A stretch of DNA of 64,000 nucleotides from Hyphomicrobiales bacterium (GCA_028290285.1 JAQGKD010000096.1:62001-126000); one strand, 5' to 3'; positions 10,829-20,016 are shown, counted from the first letter of the stretch. Notes: generated from the letters alone by a model not told the origin. Numbers and translations are program-made.

Positions 10829-11746
10829 TTACTGGCGCTGCGCGGGGATGGACGCGTCGGCGACCGTCACCGAGACCGCGCTCGAAGCGAACTTGCCCTT
10901 CGCCTCGTTCAGCCAGGTCTTGTAGGCCTCCTCGCTGACCACACGGAAGGCGATCGGCATGAAGGCGTGATCCTTGCCGCAGAGCTTCGAGCACTGTCCG
11001 TAGTAGACGCCTTCGCGCTCGGCCTTGAACCAGCTTTCGTTCAGGCGGCCGGGCACCGCGTCCATGCGCACGCCGAAGGCGGGGATGGTGAAGGAGTGGA
11101 TAACGCCGACGGCATCGGCGGTGATCTGCAGGCGAATGACCTTGCCGACCGGCACGACGGCCTCGTTGTCGACATCGAGCAGCCGCAGCTTGCCGGCGGG
11201 CAGCTTGGTCTGGTCGAGCAGGTTCGAGTCGAACTCGAAGCCGCCGTTCTGGTCTTTCGAATAGGTGTAGGTCCAGTACCACTGCTTGCCCGAGACCTTG
11301 AGGGTCATGTCGGATTCGGGAACGGTGATCTGCCGCGTCAGGAGCCGGAACGACGGGATCGCGATGATCACGAGGATCATCAGCGGCACGGCCGTCCATG
11401 CGACTTCAAGGCCGGTGTGATGGGTCGTGCGCGAGGGTGTCGGGTTCGACGTCTCGTTGAAGCGGTAGACGACGTACAACAGCAGCGCGAGGACGAACAG
11501 CGAGATGACGACGATGATCGGCAGCAGGATGACGTCGTGAAAGAAGGTCATTTCCCGCGCGATAGGGGTGACCGGCTGCATCATGCCGATCTGGCCTGGT
11601 GCGGAATGTGACATGCCTTCCGTCACTTGCGCGAAGGCAGCGGCGGGAATCAGGCCACTGGCAAAAGCTGCCCCCTTGGCGAGGCAAGCGGCGCCTCGAG
11701 CGACAATGGTGTGCTGTGCATGCGCACCGATCTGGCCTGGTCTCAT
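10829..11746 (-). CDS. ctaC: Cytochrome c oxidase subunit II
   Basis: This 305-aa subunit receives electrons from cytochrome c through the binuclear CuA centre. A long N-terminal signal region ends near GLIPAAAFAQ, then two TM helices follow (about residues 80-100 and 115-135). The periplasmic cupredoxin domain contains the aromatic patch KQWYWTYTY and the CuA ligands in YYGQCSKLCGKDHAFMPI (two Cys, His and Met). No C-terminal cytochrome c fusion is present, so it is the aa3 rather than the caa3 form. It is the first gene of the oxidase operon; the promoter should lie in the long gap upstream. Confidence 0.97.
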   Translation of the reverse strand: MRPGQIGAHAQHTIVARGAACLAKGAAFASGLIPAAAFAQVTEGMSHSAPGQIGMMQPVTPIAREMTFFHDVILLPIIVVISLFVLALLLYVVYRFNETSNPTPSRTTHHTGLEVAWTAVPLMILVIIAIPSFRLLTRQITVPESDMTLKVSGKQWYWTYTYSKDQNGGFEFDSNLLDQTKLPAGKLRLLDVDNEAVVPVGKVIRLQITADAVGVIHSFTIPAFGVRMDAVPGRLNESWFKAEREGVYYGQCSKLCGKDHAFMPIAFRVVSEEAYKTWLNEAKGKFASSAVSVTVADASIPAQRQ

Positions 11747-12281
11747 GAACGTCGTCGCTCCTGCTGCGCCGTGGCGGGGTTTTGTTGGGCTAAGGCGACC
11801 AATCCCCGTCTGCGATGGTCACGCTGTCCGCTCCAGCTAGGAAGCGGCACAATGCTGTTCCAAACCACAAAGCACGCACAAGCGCAACAACGTCCAAACT
11901 CGGCGACTATGCGGCATAAGACCGCTCGAATGCCGCTGTGCCAGACGTTCCGGCGTGTTACCAGCGGCTTCTGCCCGCGCAGCGGCAGCTGGCGTGCCTT
12001 TTTCCCGGCTCACATCGGCCCCGCCTCCGCCTGGGTCCCCGCGGCTTGACAGCGCCGGGCCATTTGCTACGCAGCCTTGTCCGGCAATTGGCTGAGGCTG
12101 AGGCGGTTTCCGATTCGCCCTTGCCACATTGGGTCCGGGTTTGATCTATAAGCCGCCTGTGGATATCGGGCCCAGGGTTCGTGGCGCCGAGGTGTGGACA
12201 AGGATGTCCGCGTCCGTGAAATCCTCCAAGACCCGCATTGCGGCGCCCATCGGGCCGCGCCGGGACGTTCCGGGAGTTATA
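11747..12281. other. Divergent intergenic region between ctaC and ialB-like gene
   Basis: This 535-base gap carries the control regions for two divergent units. I see no convincing gene: the short frames here lack family features and overlap on both strands. A TTGACA lies at 12046-12051 on the plus strand, but the matching -10 (ACGCAG at 17 bases) is poor. No clear terminator, repeat or riboswitch was recognised. Confidence 0.6.
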
Positions 12282-12827
12282 ATGGCCATCGCATTGCAAG
12301 ATCGAGCTTACACCGCGCCGCGCCGGCCGTCCCGCGCCGTCCTGTCGGCTCTGGTATTCGCCCTTCTGGCGCTCTTTGGTTCCGCGCCCGCTTTCGCGCA
12401 GGGCGTGGTCAAGGCCAAATACGGCGATTGGGAAATGCGCTGCGAAACGCCACCGGGCGCGAGCCGCGAGCAATGCGCGATGATCCAGTCGGTCGCCGCC
12501 GAGGACAAGCCGAACGTCAACCTGGTCGTGATCGTGCTGAAGACGGCGGACGCCAAATCGCGCCTTCTGCGCGTCATCGCGCCGCTCGGCGTGCTTCTGC
12601 CCGCCGGTCTCGGCCTCAAGGTCGACGACGTGGACGTGGGCCGCGCCGGTTTCGTGCGCTGCCTGCCTACCGGCTGCGTGGCGGAGGTCGTGATGGAAGA
12701 CAAGCTGCTCGACCAGTTGAAGTCGGGCACCAATGCGACCTTCATCATCTTCAATACGCCCGAGGAAGGCGTAGGCCTGCCAATGGTCCTCACGGGCTTC
12801 AAGGACGGCTACGACAAGCTTCCGTGA
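12282..12827 (+). CDS. Invasion-associated locus B (IalB) family exported protein
   Basis: This 181-aa protein belongs to the IalB family, named from Bartonella but widespread and mostly uncharacterised in alphaproteobacteria. A signal peptide lies at about residues 19-46, ending in GSAPAFAQG. The mature domain starts with the family hallmark KYGDWEMRCETPPG, with paired cysteines (RCET ... QCAM) and a second pair near VRCLPTGC. I chose ATG 12282 because GGGAG lies five bases upstream and the longer frame only adds 51 residues without a signal. It stands alone ahead of a lipoprotein gene on the same strand. A virulence role should not be assumed; the periplasmic function is unknown. Confidence 0.88.
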   Translation: MAIALQDRAYTAPRRPSRAVLSALVFALLALFGSAPAFAQGVVKAKYGDWEMRCETPPGASREQCAMIQSVAAEDKPNVNLVVIVLKTADAKSRLLRVIAPLGVLLPAGLGLKVDDVDVGRAGFVRCLPTGCVAEVVMEDKLLDQLKSGTNATFIIFNTPEEGVGLPMVLTGFKDGYDKLP

Positions 12828-12939
12828 GAAAGACTCCCGTGAGTCCAGGGCCGGCGCGGCTGGCGAGGGCTGCGTCATTCATGATAAGGCGGTAGCCCTG
12901 CGGTCGCGGTGGACCGGCAGTCGCGTTCAGGAGATGTCC

Positions 12940-13536
12940 ATGCTGCAAGGCTTTCAGGTGAACAAGCTGACGAAACACATCGTCGCAGCGGCCGGCGCTC
13001 TCTTGCTCGCGGGTTGCAACAGCACGACGGGTTCGAGCATCGGCAATCTGATCGCCTTCAACTCGACGACACCTCCGCCGGTCCAGAGCATGGCCAAGGT
13101 CGACAAGGTCGAATGCCCCTCCATCGACGTTCCGGAAGGGACGTCCAACGTGCGAATGGGTGAGGGCGCGAGCCTGCGCCATCAATATTCGCTCGGCGAC
13201 ATGTCGCGCGAATGCACCATTGAAAACGGCCAGATCGCGATCCGGGTCGGTGTCACCGGCCGCGTGCTGGCAGGGCCCGCCGGTGGCGCTGGGTCCTTCA
13301 GCGTCCCGGTGCGCGTCGGCATCCGCCGCGAGAGCGACCAGAAGATCGTGACATCCAAGACCTATCGTCTCGCAGCGGCGATCCCCGCCGGCGGGACCCA
13401 GGCGAGCTTCAGCGTTGTCTCCGAGCCTCTCTACGTGCCCTTCACGCGCGAAGAGGCGAACGAGGACTATATGGTCGTCGTCGGCTTCGACCGTGGCGGC
13501 GGCGCCGCGCCCAAGGCGACCCGCGCCAGGCGCTGA
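12940..13536 (+). CDS. Putative lipoprotein of unknown function
   Basis: This protein of 198 residues (from ATG 12940) has a signal peptide ending in a lipobox, LLLAGC, with the lipidated Cys at about residue 26. The mature part is rich in Gly, Val and Ala, with an Asn/Thr/Ser-rich linker and three more cysteines. No named family was recognised; the beta-rich look suggests an outer-membrane-anchored periplasmic domain. Start choice: CAGGAG abuts the first ATG (12934) but lies six bases before the second ATG at 12940, so the second is preferred. It is followed by the promoter and riboswitch of the gcv operon, so it probably ends its own transcript. Confidence 0.8.
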   Translation: MLQGFQVNKLTKHIVAAAGALLLAGCNSTTGSSIGNLIAFNSTTPPPVQSMAKVDKVECPSIDVPEGTSNVRMGEGASLRHQYSLGDMSRECTIENGQIAIRVGVTGRVLAGPAGGAGSFSVPVRVGIRRESDQKIVTSKTYRLAAAIPAGGTQASFSVVSEPLYVPFTREEANEDYMVVVGFDRGGGAAPKATRARR

Positions 13537-13588
13537 CCCCGGAATCGCCGACTCCTGCGGATAAGCTCAGCTTGAGGCTGCGACGCGG

Positions 13589-13617
13589 TTGACACGTTGC
13601 CGCGATGGCGGCACGGT
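13589..13617 (+). promoter_or_regulatory. Candidate promoter of the gcv riboswitch transcript
   Basis: TTGACA at 13589-13594 is followed after 17 bases by CACGGT at 13612-13617. The -35 is perfect, the -10 weak. Transcription would start near 13624, about 20 bases before the first riboswitch aptamer, which makes the placement sensible. Confidence 0.45.
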
Positions 13618-13640
13618 CGCCCTGTCAGTCAAAGACCCCA

Positions 13641-13868
13641 CGCGGAAGAGTCCGGCGAAGGCGATGAGCCCGATCCGGCGCCGAAGGCGCAACCGCCCCG
13701 GAAACGCTCAGGCCGATGGACCGCGAGGGGATGACACTCTGGAAAGCGAACCGGCGCTGGAAGCACATCTGTGCTTACGGTGTCAGGGTCCACCGACGGG
13801 GGTAACCGCACGACCGGGCTGTCCGGACTGCGGGAAATCTCTCAGGTCCCGGGACAGAGGGGGCGCGA
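13641..13868 (+). ncRNA. Tandem glycine riboswitch
   Basis: Two glycine aptamers lie directly upstream of gcvT. Aptamer 1 shows GGAAGAG (13644), CGCCGAAGGCGCAACCGCC, GGAAACGCTCAGGC, GACCGCGAGGGGATGACAC and TCTGGAAAGCG (to about 13748). Aptamer 2 shows CACCGACGGGGGTAACCGC (13791 on), GGGAAATCTCTCAGGTCCC and GGGACAGAGGGGGCG (to about 13868). These blocks match the conserved core of the glycine riboswitch in order and spacing. Known members switch on gcv genes when glycine is in excess. No T-run hairpin follows before the gcvT start at 13923, so control at translation, or Rho-dependent control, is as likely as attenuation. Confidence 0.93.
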
Positions 13869-13922
13869 AGCGGATGGCCTGACGGCTGCCGCTGTCGAGA
13901 CGCGCTCCTGACTCTGGTTGCC

Positions 13923-15065
13923 ATGACTGAAACCGAACATCCCGACACTTCGCCTCTGGCGATCACGCCGCTCAACGCGTTGCACCGCTCCCATGGCGGG
14001 CGCATGGTGCCCTTCGCCGGCTATGACATGCCCGTGCAATATCCAACCGGCATCCTCGCCGAACATCTGCACACGCGCGCTGCGGCGGGCCTGTTCGATG
14101 TCTCCCACATGGGGCAGGCGATCCTCAGCGGCCCCGATGTGCGCAGGCGTTTCGAGGCGCTCGTGCCCGGCGATTGCGTCATGCTCCCGCAGGACCGGAT
14201 TCGCTACACGCAATTGCTGGCGGATGACGGCGGCATTCTCGACGATCTCATGGCGACGCACTGGCCGGCCGGCGAGAATGGCGATGAGCGCCTGTTCCTC
14301 GTCGTCAATGCCGGGTGCAAAGTGCAGGATTTCGCGCATATCCAGGCGAGCTGCCCGGACCTGAAGCTCGATATCCTCGACGATCGCGCGCTGCTTGCTT
14401 TGCAGGGACCCGAGGCCGCCGCCGTTCTCGCCGCCATTCTGCCCGGCGTCGCGGACCAGCCTTTCATGTCGATGCGCCGCATCGCTTACGAGGGCGTCGA
14501 ACTCTACGTCTCCCGGTCGGGCTACACGGGCGAGGACGGTTACGAAATCTCCGTGCCCGCATCCCTGGCCGAAGCCGTCGCGCTCCGCCTGATCGCGGAC
14601 CCGAGGGTGAAACTCATCGGGCTCGGCGCACGCGATTCGCTGCGGCTCGAGGCGGGGCTCTGCCTTTATGGGCATGACATCGACCAGACGACCACGCCCG
14701 TCGAGGCCGATCTGCTCTGGTCGATCTCGAAGCGGCGTCGCAGCGAAGGCGGCTTCCCCGGCGCCGAGATTCTGCGCGGCCAGATGGCAGGCGGCCTCAC
14801 GCGCCGACGCATCGGCCTCGTGCTGGACGGCAAGGCACCCGCGCGCGAGGGTGCCGAGATCGTCGGTGCCGATGGCAGCCCGCTCGGCCGCGTCACCTCG
14901 GGCGGTTTCTCGCCCTCGCTCGGACGGCCCATCGCCATGGGCTATATCGCCATCGCCGCCGCTGTTCACGGCACGCAGGTCCAGCTTCTCGTGCGCGGCA
15001 AGCCGCTCGCCGCGACCGTCGTTCCCATGCCCTTCGTTCCCACCCGCTACTATCGAGGCAAGTGA
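13923..15065 (+). CDS. gcvT: Aminomethyltransferase, glycine cleavage T protein
   Basis: This 380-aa protein is the T protein of the glycine cleavage system. It moves the methylene group from the lipoyl arm of GcvH to tetrahydrofolate and releases ammonia. Conserved parts are [20 protein letters not shown] (about residues 20-39), LFDVSHMGQ (about 58-66), [11 protein letters not shown] (about 200) and [20 protein letters not shown] (about 235-254). The C-terminal GCV_T barrel is complete, with GYIA near the end. Its stop overlaps the gcvH start by one base (TGATG), so the genes are coupled. The tandem glycine riboswitch upstream controls the whole operon. Confidence 0.97.
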   Translation: MTETEHPDTSPLAITPLNALHRSHGGRMVPFAGYDMPVQYPTGILAEHLHTRAAAGLFDVSHMGQAILSGPDVRRRFEALVPGDCVMLPQDRIRYTQLLADDGGILDDLMATHWPAGENGDERLFLVVNAGCKVQDFAHIQASCPDLKLDILDDRALLALQGPEAAAVLAAILPGVADQPFMSMRRIAYEGVELYVSRSGYTGEDGYEISVPASLAEAVALRLIADPRVKLIGLGARDSLRLEAGLCLYGHDIDQTTTPVEADLLWSISKRRRSEGGFPGAEILRGQMAGGLTRRRIGLVLDGKAPAREGAEIVGADGSPLGRVTSGGFSPSLGRPIAMGYIAIAAAVHGTQVQLLVRGKPLAATVVPMPFVPTRYYRGK

Positions 15066-15442
15066 TGTCCCAGACCCGCTACACCAAGGATCACGAATAT
15101 GTCCGTGTCGAAGGGGAGATTGCAACCGTCGGCATCACGGATTACGCGCAGTCGCAACTGGGCGATGTCGTCTTCGTCGAACTGCCCGAGTCCGGCCTGA
15201 CGCTCAGCAAGGGCGCGCAGGCGGCCGTCGTGGAAAGCGTTAAGGCGGCGAGCGAAGTCTACGCGCCGGTGTCGGGCGAAGTGGTCGAGGTCAATCCCGA
15301 GCTGGAGGGCGCGCCCGCCACCGTCAACGAGGACCCGACTGGCAAGGGCTGGTTCATGCGCCTGCGCATCAAAGATGCGAAGGAGCTCGACGACCTCATG
15401 GATGAGGCCGCCTACGAGGCCTTTCTCAAGACGCTCGGCTGA
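15065..15442 (+). CDS. gcvH: Glycine cleavage H protein
   Basis: This 125-aa protein is the lipoylated shuttle of the glycine cleavage system. The lipoyl lysine is K60 in [16 protein letters not shown], within the normal beta-hairpin. The N-terminus ([20 protein letters not shown]) and the C-terminus ([19 protein letters not shown]) are typical, and length is normal. A GTG three bases upstream is in frame, but ATG 15065 is preferred because it makes the usual TGATG overlap with gcvT. It precedes gcvPA by 12 bases. Confidence 0.98.
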   Translation: MSQTRYTKDHEYVRVEGEIATVGITDYAQSQLGDVVFVELPESGLTLSKGAQAAVVESVKAASEVYAPVSGEVVEVNPELEGAPATVNEDPTGKGWFMRLRIKDAKELDDLMDEAAYEAFLKTLG

Positions 15443-15454
15443 GAGGGCTGAACA

Positions 15455-16795
15455 ATGCGCTATCTTCCCCTGACCGGTGAAGACCGGTCCGATATGCTCG
15501 CGCGCATCGGCGTCGCGGGCATCGACGATCTCTTTGCTGACATTCCCGCCCACGTGCGGCTCGACAAGCCGGTCGACCTTCCCAGCCGCAAGGGCGAGCA
15601 GGAGGTCGCACGCGATCTCGGACGTCTCGCCGCGCGCAACGTGCCCGCGGGCAGCGTGCCGTTTTTCGTCGGCTGCGGTGCCTACAAGCATCATGTGCCC
15701 GCGACCGTCGATCATCTGATCCAGCGGTCGGAATTCCTCACCAGCTACACGCCCTACCAGCCCGAGATTTCCCAAGGGACTTTGCAATATCTCTTCGAGT
15801 TCCAGACGCAGGTCGCAATCCTCACCGGCATGGATGTGGCCAACGCCTCCATGTACGACGGCTCGACCGGCTGCTCCGAAGCCGTGCTGATGGCGCACCG
15901 CATCACCCGGCGCCGCAAGGCGATTCTGTCGGGCGGGCTGCATCCCCATTATGCGGCCGTGGTGCGCACGCAATCGGCCATGGCGAGCGACGATGTCGTG
16001 ACGCTGGCGCCCGATGTCGGCGCCACGGAAAACCTGCTCGATTCGATCGACGCCAGCGTGTCCTGCGTCGTGGTGCAGACGCCCGACGTCTTCGGCAACC
16101 TGCGCGACCTCACCGCCATCGCGGAGAAGTGCCATGCCAACGGGGCTCTTTTGATCGCGGTCTTCACCGAGGCTGTATCGCTCGGCGCCTTGCGGTCGCC
16201 GGGCTCCATGGGCGCGGATATCGTCGTGGGCGAGGGACAGTCCATCGGCAATGCGCTGAATTTCGGCGGCCCCTATGTTGGCCTCTTCGCCACGCGCCAA
16301 AAATATGTGCGCCAGATGCCGGGCCGTCTCTGCGGCCAGACGGTGGATGCCGAGGGGGAGCGCGGCTTCGTGCTGACCCTGTCGACCCGCGAACAGCACA
16401 TTCGCCGCGACAAGGCGACGTCGAACATCTGCACCAACTCGGGCCTGTGCTGCCTCGCCTTCACGATCCACATGACGCTACTGGGCGAAGCAGGGCTGAC
16501 GCGGCTCGCGCGCATCAACCATGCAAACGCCGTGGCGCTCGCGGACATGCTGGCGGGCGTGAAAGGCGTGGAAGTGTTGAACGCGACTTACTTCAACGAA
16601 TTCACGATTCGCGTGTCGGGCAAGGCAGCGGATGTCGTGGAAAAGCTGGCGCAAAAGGGCGTGCTCGGCGGCGTGCCGGTGTCGCGCCTTCTGCCGGGTG
16701 CCGGGCTCGACGATCTGCTCGTCGTCGCCAGCACGGAAGTGAATACGGACGAGGATCGCGCAAGCTTTGTGGCTGCGCTGCGGGAGTTTCTGTGA
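15455..16795 (+). CDS. gcvPA: Glycine dehydrogenase (decarboxylating) subunit 1
   Basis: This 446-aa protein is the N-terminal half of the P protein, here coded separately. With GcvPB it forms the PLP-dependent glycine decarboxylase that loads the methylamine group onto GcvH. It starts [19 protein letters not shown], typical of the split type. Fold-type I features are seen, such as [20 protein letters not shown] (about residues 97-116), [18 protein letters not shown] (about 129-146) and [18 protein letters not shown] (about 258-275). This half lacks the PLP lysine, as expected. It overlaps gcvPB by one base, consistent with equal production of the two subunits. Confidence 0.97.
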   Translation: MRYLPLTGEDRSDMLARIGVAGIDDLFADIPAHVRLDKPVDLPSRKGEQEVARDLGRLAARNVPAGSVPFFVGCGAYKHHVPATVDHLIQRSEFLTSYTPYQPEISQGTLQYLFEFQTQVAILTGMDVANASMYDGSTGCSEAVLMAHRITRRRKAILSGGLHPHYAAVVRTQSAMASDDVVTLAPDVGATENLLDSIDASVSCVVVQTPDVFGNLRDLTAIAEKCHANGALLIAVFTEAVSLGALRSPGSMGADIVVGEGQSIGNALNFGGPYVGLFATRQKYVRQMPGRLCGQTVDAEGERGFVLTLSTREQHIRRDKATSNICTNSGLCCLAFTIHMTLLGEAGLTRLARINHANAVALADMLAGVKGVEVLNATYFNEFTIRVSGKAADVVEKLAQKGVLGGVPVSRLLPGAGLDDLLVVASTEVNTDEDRASFVAALREFL

Positions 16796-18348
16796 TGCTC
16801 AACAATCAGGGACGCCCCACCGCGCCGGGCGCGGCGCAGGCGAGCGAGCGCAAGACCTTCACCTCCAATCGCGCCTTGCAGATGGAAGAAGCGCTCATTT
16901 TCGAGATCGGCCGTCCAGAAGTCACCGGTGTCGATTTCGACGAGCCTGCCGCATTTACCTCGCGGCTGGGCGCGCTTGCGCGTGACGAAGCGCTCGGCTT
17001 GCCCGGTCTTTCCGAGCCCGAGACGATGCGCCATTACGTGCGCCTGTCGCAGAAGAACTACGCCATCGATTCAGGCCTCTATCCGCTGGGCTCGTGCACG
17101 ATGAAGCACAACCCCCGCCTCAACGAGGCCATGGCGCGGCTGCCGGGCTTCGCGGATATCCATCCGTTGCAGCCGCAATCGACAGTGCAGGGCGCGCTCG
17201 CGCTTATCGAAGAGCTGGCGCGATGGCTCATGGTGCTGACGCGCACGGAGGCTGTCTCCATGTCGCCCAAGGCCGGCGCGCACGGCGAACTCTGCGGCAT
17301 GATGGCGATCAAGGCCGCCATCGAGGCCAAGGGCGAAGGCGCGACGCGCAAGGTCGTGCTCGTGCCGGAAAGCGCGCATGGCACCAATCCGGCGACGGCG
17401 GCCTCCATCGGCTTCACCGTCAAGGCCGTGCCTGCTGGCGATGACGGACATGTGCATCCCGATGCAGTGCGTGCGCTGATCGGCCCGGACGTCGCGGCGA
17501 TCATGCTGACCAATCCGAACACCTGCGGGCTCTTCGAAAAGGACATCGTCGAGATCGCCGCCATCCTGCACGAGGCCGGGGCCTACTTCTATTGCGACGG
17601 CGCGAACTTCAACGCCATCGTCGGCAAGGCCCGGCCCGGCGATCTCGGCATCGATGCCATGCACATCAACCTGCACAAGACCTTTTCCACGCCCCATGGC
17701 GGCGGCGGTCCGGGGGCAGGGCCGGTGGTTCTTTCACAACGCCTTGCGCCCTTCGCACCCGTGCCCTTCATCCGCCGCGACGGTGCATCGCTGTCGCTCG
17801 TGGAAGACGGGGAGGGCACGCAGTCTTTCGGCCGCATGACGGCGTTCCACGGCCAGATGGGCATGTTCGTGCGGGCTCTGTCCTACATGATGTCGCATGG
17901 CTCGGACGGCTTGAAACAGGCCTCCGAGGATGCCGTGCTCAACGCCAACTACGTGCGCGTGTGCCTCGCCGATCTCATGTCGCTGCCCTTCGGCAACAAG
18001 CCCTGCATGCACGAGGCCCTGTTCGACGACACCTGGCTGAAGGACACGGGCATCAGCACGCTCGATTTCGCCAAGGCCATGATCGATGAGGGCTATCATC
18101 CCATGACGATGTATTTCCCGCTCGTCGTTCACGGGGCCATGCTGATCGAGCCGACGGAATCGGAATCGCTGGCGGCGCTGGATCTCTTCATCATGACACT
18201 GCGCGATCTGGCCTTCAGCGCGCTGCGTGGCGAAACGGAGAGGTTTTCGGGCGCGCCCTATTTCGCTCCGCGCCGGCGGCTCGACGAAACGCAGGCGGCG
18301 CGAAACCCGGTGCTGCGCTGGACGAAGCCGAAGCCCGTGGAAGTGTAG
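16795..18348 (+). CDS. gcvPB: Glycine dehydrogenase (decarboxylating) subunit 2
   Basis: This 517-aa protein is the C-terminal half of the P protein and holds the active-site PLP lysine, about K295, in HINLHKTFSTPHGGGGPG. Other family parts are PLGSCTMKHNPRLNE (about 95-109), AHGTNPATAASIGF (about 195-208) and PNTCGLFEKDI. I chose ATG 16795 ([14 protein letters not shown]): the open frame extends 222 codons further upstream but only inside gcvPA in another frame. The split P protein with gcvT and gcvH in one operon is complete; lipoamide dehydrogenase (L protein) is not in this window. Confidence 0.97.
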   Translation: MLNNQGRPTAPGAAQASERKTFTSNRALQMEEALIFEIGRPEVTGVDFDEPAAFTSRLGALARDEALGLPGLSEPETMRHYVRLSQKNYAIDSGLYPLGSCTMKHNPRLNEAMARLPGFADIHPLQPQSTVQGALALIEELARWLMVLTRTEAVSMSPKAGAHGELCGMMAIKAAIEAKGEGATRKVVLVPESAHGTNPATAASIGFTVKAVPAGDDGHVHPDAVRALIGPDVAAIMLTNPNTCGLFEKDIVEIAAILHEAGAYFYCDGANFNAIVGKARPGDLGIDAMHINLHKTFSTPHGGGGPGAGPVVLSQRLAPFAPVPFIRRDGASLSLVEDGEGTQSFGRMTAFHGQMGMFVRALSYMMSHGSDGLKQASEDAVLNANYVRVCLADLMSLPFGNKPCMHEALFDDTWLKDTGISTLDFAKAMIDEGYHPMTMYFPLVVHGAMLIEPTESESLAALDLFIMTLRDLAFSALRGETERFSGAPYFAPRRRLDETQAARNPVLRWTKPKPVEV

Positions 18349-18398
18349 CAGGACGTTTCCGCCGGCAACTACGAAGGTCATGAAAGAAACGCGCCCCG

Positions 18399-18519
18399 CT
18401 TCTCCCGTTGGGAGAAGCTGTCGGCGGCGACGACTGATGAGGGGCTGCGATCTCTGTTCTGAGAAGCCGAAACCCCTCATCCGGCCGTTTCACGGCCACC
18501 TTCTTCCTCCGGGAGAAGG
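18399..18519 (+). repeat. Mosaic palindromic intergenic repeat, copy A
   Basis: This 121-bp element is bounded by imperfect hairpins: CTTCTCCCGTTGGGAGAAG at the left and CCTTCTTCCTCCGGGAGAAG at the right. Its core has GATGAGGGGC, GAAACCCCTCATCCGGCCG and CACGGCCACC. A second copy in opposite orientation lies at 23197-23318. The layout resembles rhizobial intergenic mosaic elements (RIME). Confidence 0.8.
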
Positions 18520-18548
18520 GCAGCATCCTGTTCGGAGGCGTAGGCGCA

Positions 18549-18582
18549 CAAAAAAACCCCGGAGCATGCTCCGGGGTTTTTT
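18549..18582. terminator. Bidirectional intrinsic terminator between gcvPB and atpF
   Basis: A run of A's, the stem CCCCGGAGCATGCTCCGGGG (perfectly self-complementary) and TTTTTT form a symmetric terminator. It ends the gcv operon on the plus strand and, lying 20 bases past the atpF stop, the F0 operon on the minus strand. Confidence 0.93.
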
Positions 18583-18601
18583 AATTTCCAGCAGACAGAC
18601 G

Positions 18602-19087
18602 TTAGTGCATCAGGCCCTTGAGTTCCTGAATGCCCTTGGCGACCAGCTGGTCTCCCACGCTGCCCTTGCCCTCGGTGCTCAGCACCACTTCAGCGGCCCT
18701 GACGGCTGCATCGGCGGCGGCTGCGCGGACGTCGAGGGAGGCTTGGGCCTCGGCGGCGGCGATCTTGTTTTCAGCCTGCGCGGTGCGGCGCGTGATGAAC
18801 TCGGCAAGACGCTCGGCAGCGTCGCGAGCCAGCTGTTCTGCTTCGGCGCGTGCATTCGTCACGATGGCCTGGGCCTCAGCCTCGGCCTCGCCGCGCTTCT
18901 TTTCGAAGGAGGCGAGCACGGCTGCGGCTTCCTCGCGCAGGCGCTGGGCCTCCGCGAGTTCGGCGCGGATCTTCTGGGCACGACCGTCGAGCGCGGCGGT
19001 CAACTGCTTGTGCACGCCCATGTAGCCGAGCAGAAGCACGAAGAGGATGAAGCCGACGGCGACAAAGAAGGCGTCGTTGAAAACCAT
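18602..19087 (-). CDS. atpF: ATP synthase F0 subunit b
   Basis: This 161-aa subunit forms, with b', the peripheral stalk that holds F1 against F0. One TM helix is at the N-terminus (FFVAVGFILFVLLLGYMGVH, about residues 7-26), followed by a long charged, Ala-rich helix that should form a right-handed coiled coil with b'. This is the b form proper: a short N-terminal part, unlike the preceding gene. It is the last gene of the F0 operon, 11 bases after atpF', and ends at a strong bidirectional terminator. No other genes of the F1 part are present here. Confidence 0.94.
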   Translation of the reverse strand: MVFNDAFFVAVGFILFVLLLGYMGVHKQLTAALDGRAQKIRAELAEAQRLREEAAAVLASFEKKRGEAEAEAQAIVTNARAEAEQLARDAAERLAEFITRRTAQAENKIAAAEAQASLDVRAAAADAAVRAAEVVLSTEGKGSVGDQLVAKGIQELKGLMH

Positions 19088-19098
19088 GTCTCTTCCCC

Positions 19099-19656
19099 TC
19101 AGGCGGTCTTGGTCGCGGTCATCGCCTGGGCGATGACTTGCGCGTCGACCGGCTTGCCGGTGATCTGGCGGACGATGTCGGCGGCGGCTTCGGTCGCGAT
19201 GGCGGCGACATGCGTCATCGCCTGGGTCTTGTTCGCGGTGATCGAGCGTTCGGCATCGGCGAGCTTCACGTTCAGGTCGCTCTCGAGCGACTTCCGCTTG
19301 GCGTCGGAATCGGCGGCGAGTTGCTCGCGCATCTGCTGCGCCAGGGCGGTTGCCTTGCCCTTGGCGTCGGCGAGTGTCTTGTCATAGGCGGCGCCGGCGG
19401 CTTTCGCCTTGTCCTGCATGGCCGAGGCGTCGTCGAGATCGCTGCCGATGCGGCCGCGGCGGGCTTCGAGGATGCCCTCGATGCGCGGCAGCGCGAGCCG
19501 TGACATGAGCAGATAGAGCGCGCCGAAAATCAGCGCCAGCCAGATGAGCTGGGGCGCGAAGGAGGTGGCGTCGAAGGGCGGGAACGTGCCCTTTGCATGG
19601 GCTCCGCCGGGAACCTCGGTGCCTGCCGCGTGGCCGGCTTGATCGGTCGTGGCCAT
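19099..19656 (-). CDS. atpG: ATP synthase F0 subunit b'
   Basis: This 185-aa protein is the second b-type stalk subunit (b'), found in alphaproteobacteria and phototrophs. A Gly/Ala-rich N-terminal extension of about 30 residues precedes the TM helix (FAPQLIWLALIFGALYLLMS, about 33-52). After the helix comes LPRIEGILEARRGRIGSDLDD, a hallmark of b'. The rest is a long charged helix. It lies between atpE and atpF, but a strong intrinsic terminator separates it from atpE, which should lower its output relative to the c subunit. Confidence 0.94.
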   Translation of the reverse strand: MATTDQAGHAAGTEVPGGAHAKGTFPPFDATSFAPQLIWLALIFGALYLLMSRLALPRIEGILEARRGRIGSDLDDASAMQDKAKAAGAAYDKTLADAKGKATALAQQMREQLAADSDAKRKSLESDLNVKLADAERSITANKTQAMTHVAAIATEAAADIVRQITGKPVDAQVIAQAMTATKTA

Positions 19657-19680
19657 GGGTCGTCCGATTGAAGAGAACGG

Positions 19681-19725
19681 GAAAGAAAAAAGCGCGACCG
19701 GGCGCAGGAAGCGCCACGGTCGCGC
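19681..19725 (-). terminator. Intra-operon terminator between atpE and atpF'
   Basis: On the minus strand, seven bases after the atpE stop, the stem GCGCGACCG(T)GGCGC pairs with GCGCC(C)GGTCGCGC around a 5-base loop. It is followed at once by TTTTTTCTTT. This is a textbook intrinsic terminator, placed so that part of the transcripts end after atpE. It may set the high c-to-b ratio needed by the F0 ring. Confidence 0.9.
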
Positions 19726-19731
19726 GATGTA

Positions 19732-19959
19732 TTAGACCACGAACAGCAGAATGATCGCGACCAGGAACGAGAAGATGCCGAGACCTTCAGCGAGCGCGGC
19801 GCCGATAAACGCGCGGCCGAACTGGCCGTCGGCGGCCGACGGGTTGCGCAGGGCGCCCGAAAGGAAATTACCGAAAATATTGCCCACGCCGATGGCGGCT
19901 GCGCCCATGCCGAGGGTAGCGAGGCCGGCGCCGATGTACTTTGCTGCAACGGGATCCAT
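19732..19959 (-). CDS. atpE: ATP synthase F0 subunit c
   Basis: This 75-aa proteolipid makes the rotating c-ring. It forms a two-helix hairpin with a polar loop RNPSAADG (about residues 38-45). The ion-binding carboxylate is E58 in [14 protein letters not shown]. No Na+-type QxxxET pattern is seen, so it should be proton-coupled. Length and sequence ([17 protein letters not shown]) are typical of Hyphomicrobiales. It lies 57 bases after atpB and is followed by an internal terminator. Confidence 0.98.
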   Translation of the reverse strand: MDPVAAKYIGAGLATLGMGAAAIGVGNIFGNFLSGALRNPSAADGQFGRAFIGAALAEGLGIFSFLVAIILLFVV

Positions 19960-20016
19960 TTTGAACTCCTGTGAGGTGCTAGATTTGGGTCAATCTGGCT
20001 GTTGTTAAGATATTTA

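Noticed and set aside
11747..12281. Short frames of 60-100 aa in the ctaC-ialB gap
   Set aside because: They overlap on both strands, have poor ribosome sites and no family features.
13589..13882. 97-aa frame with CxxC-like pairs, looking like a zinc-ribbon protein
   Set aside because: It lies almost fully within the glycine riboswitch; the CxxC pairs come from aptamer bases.
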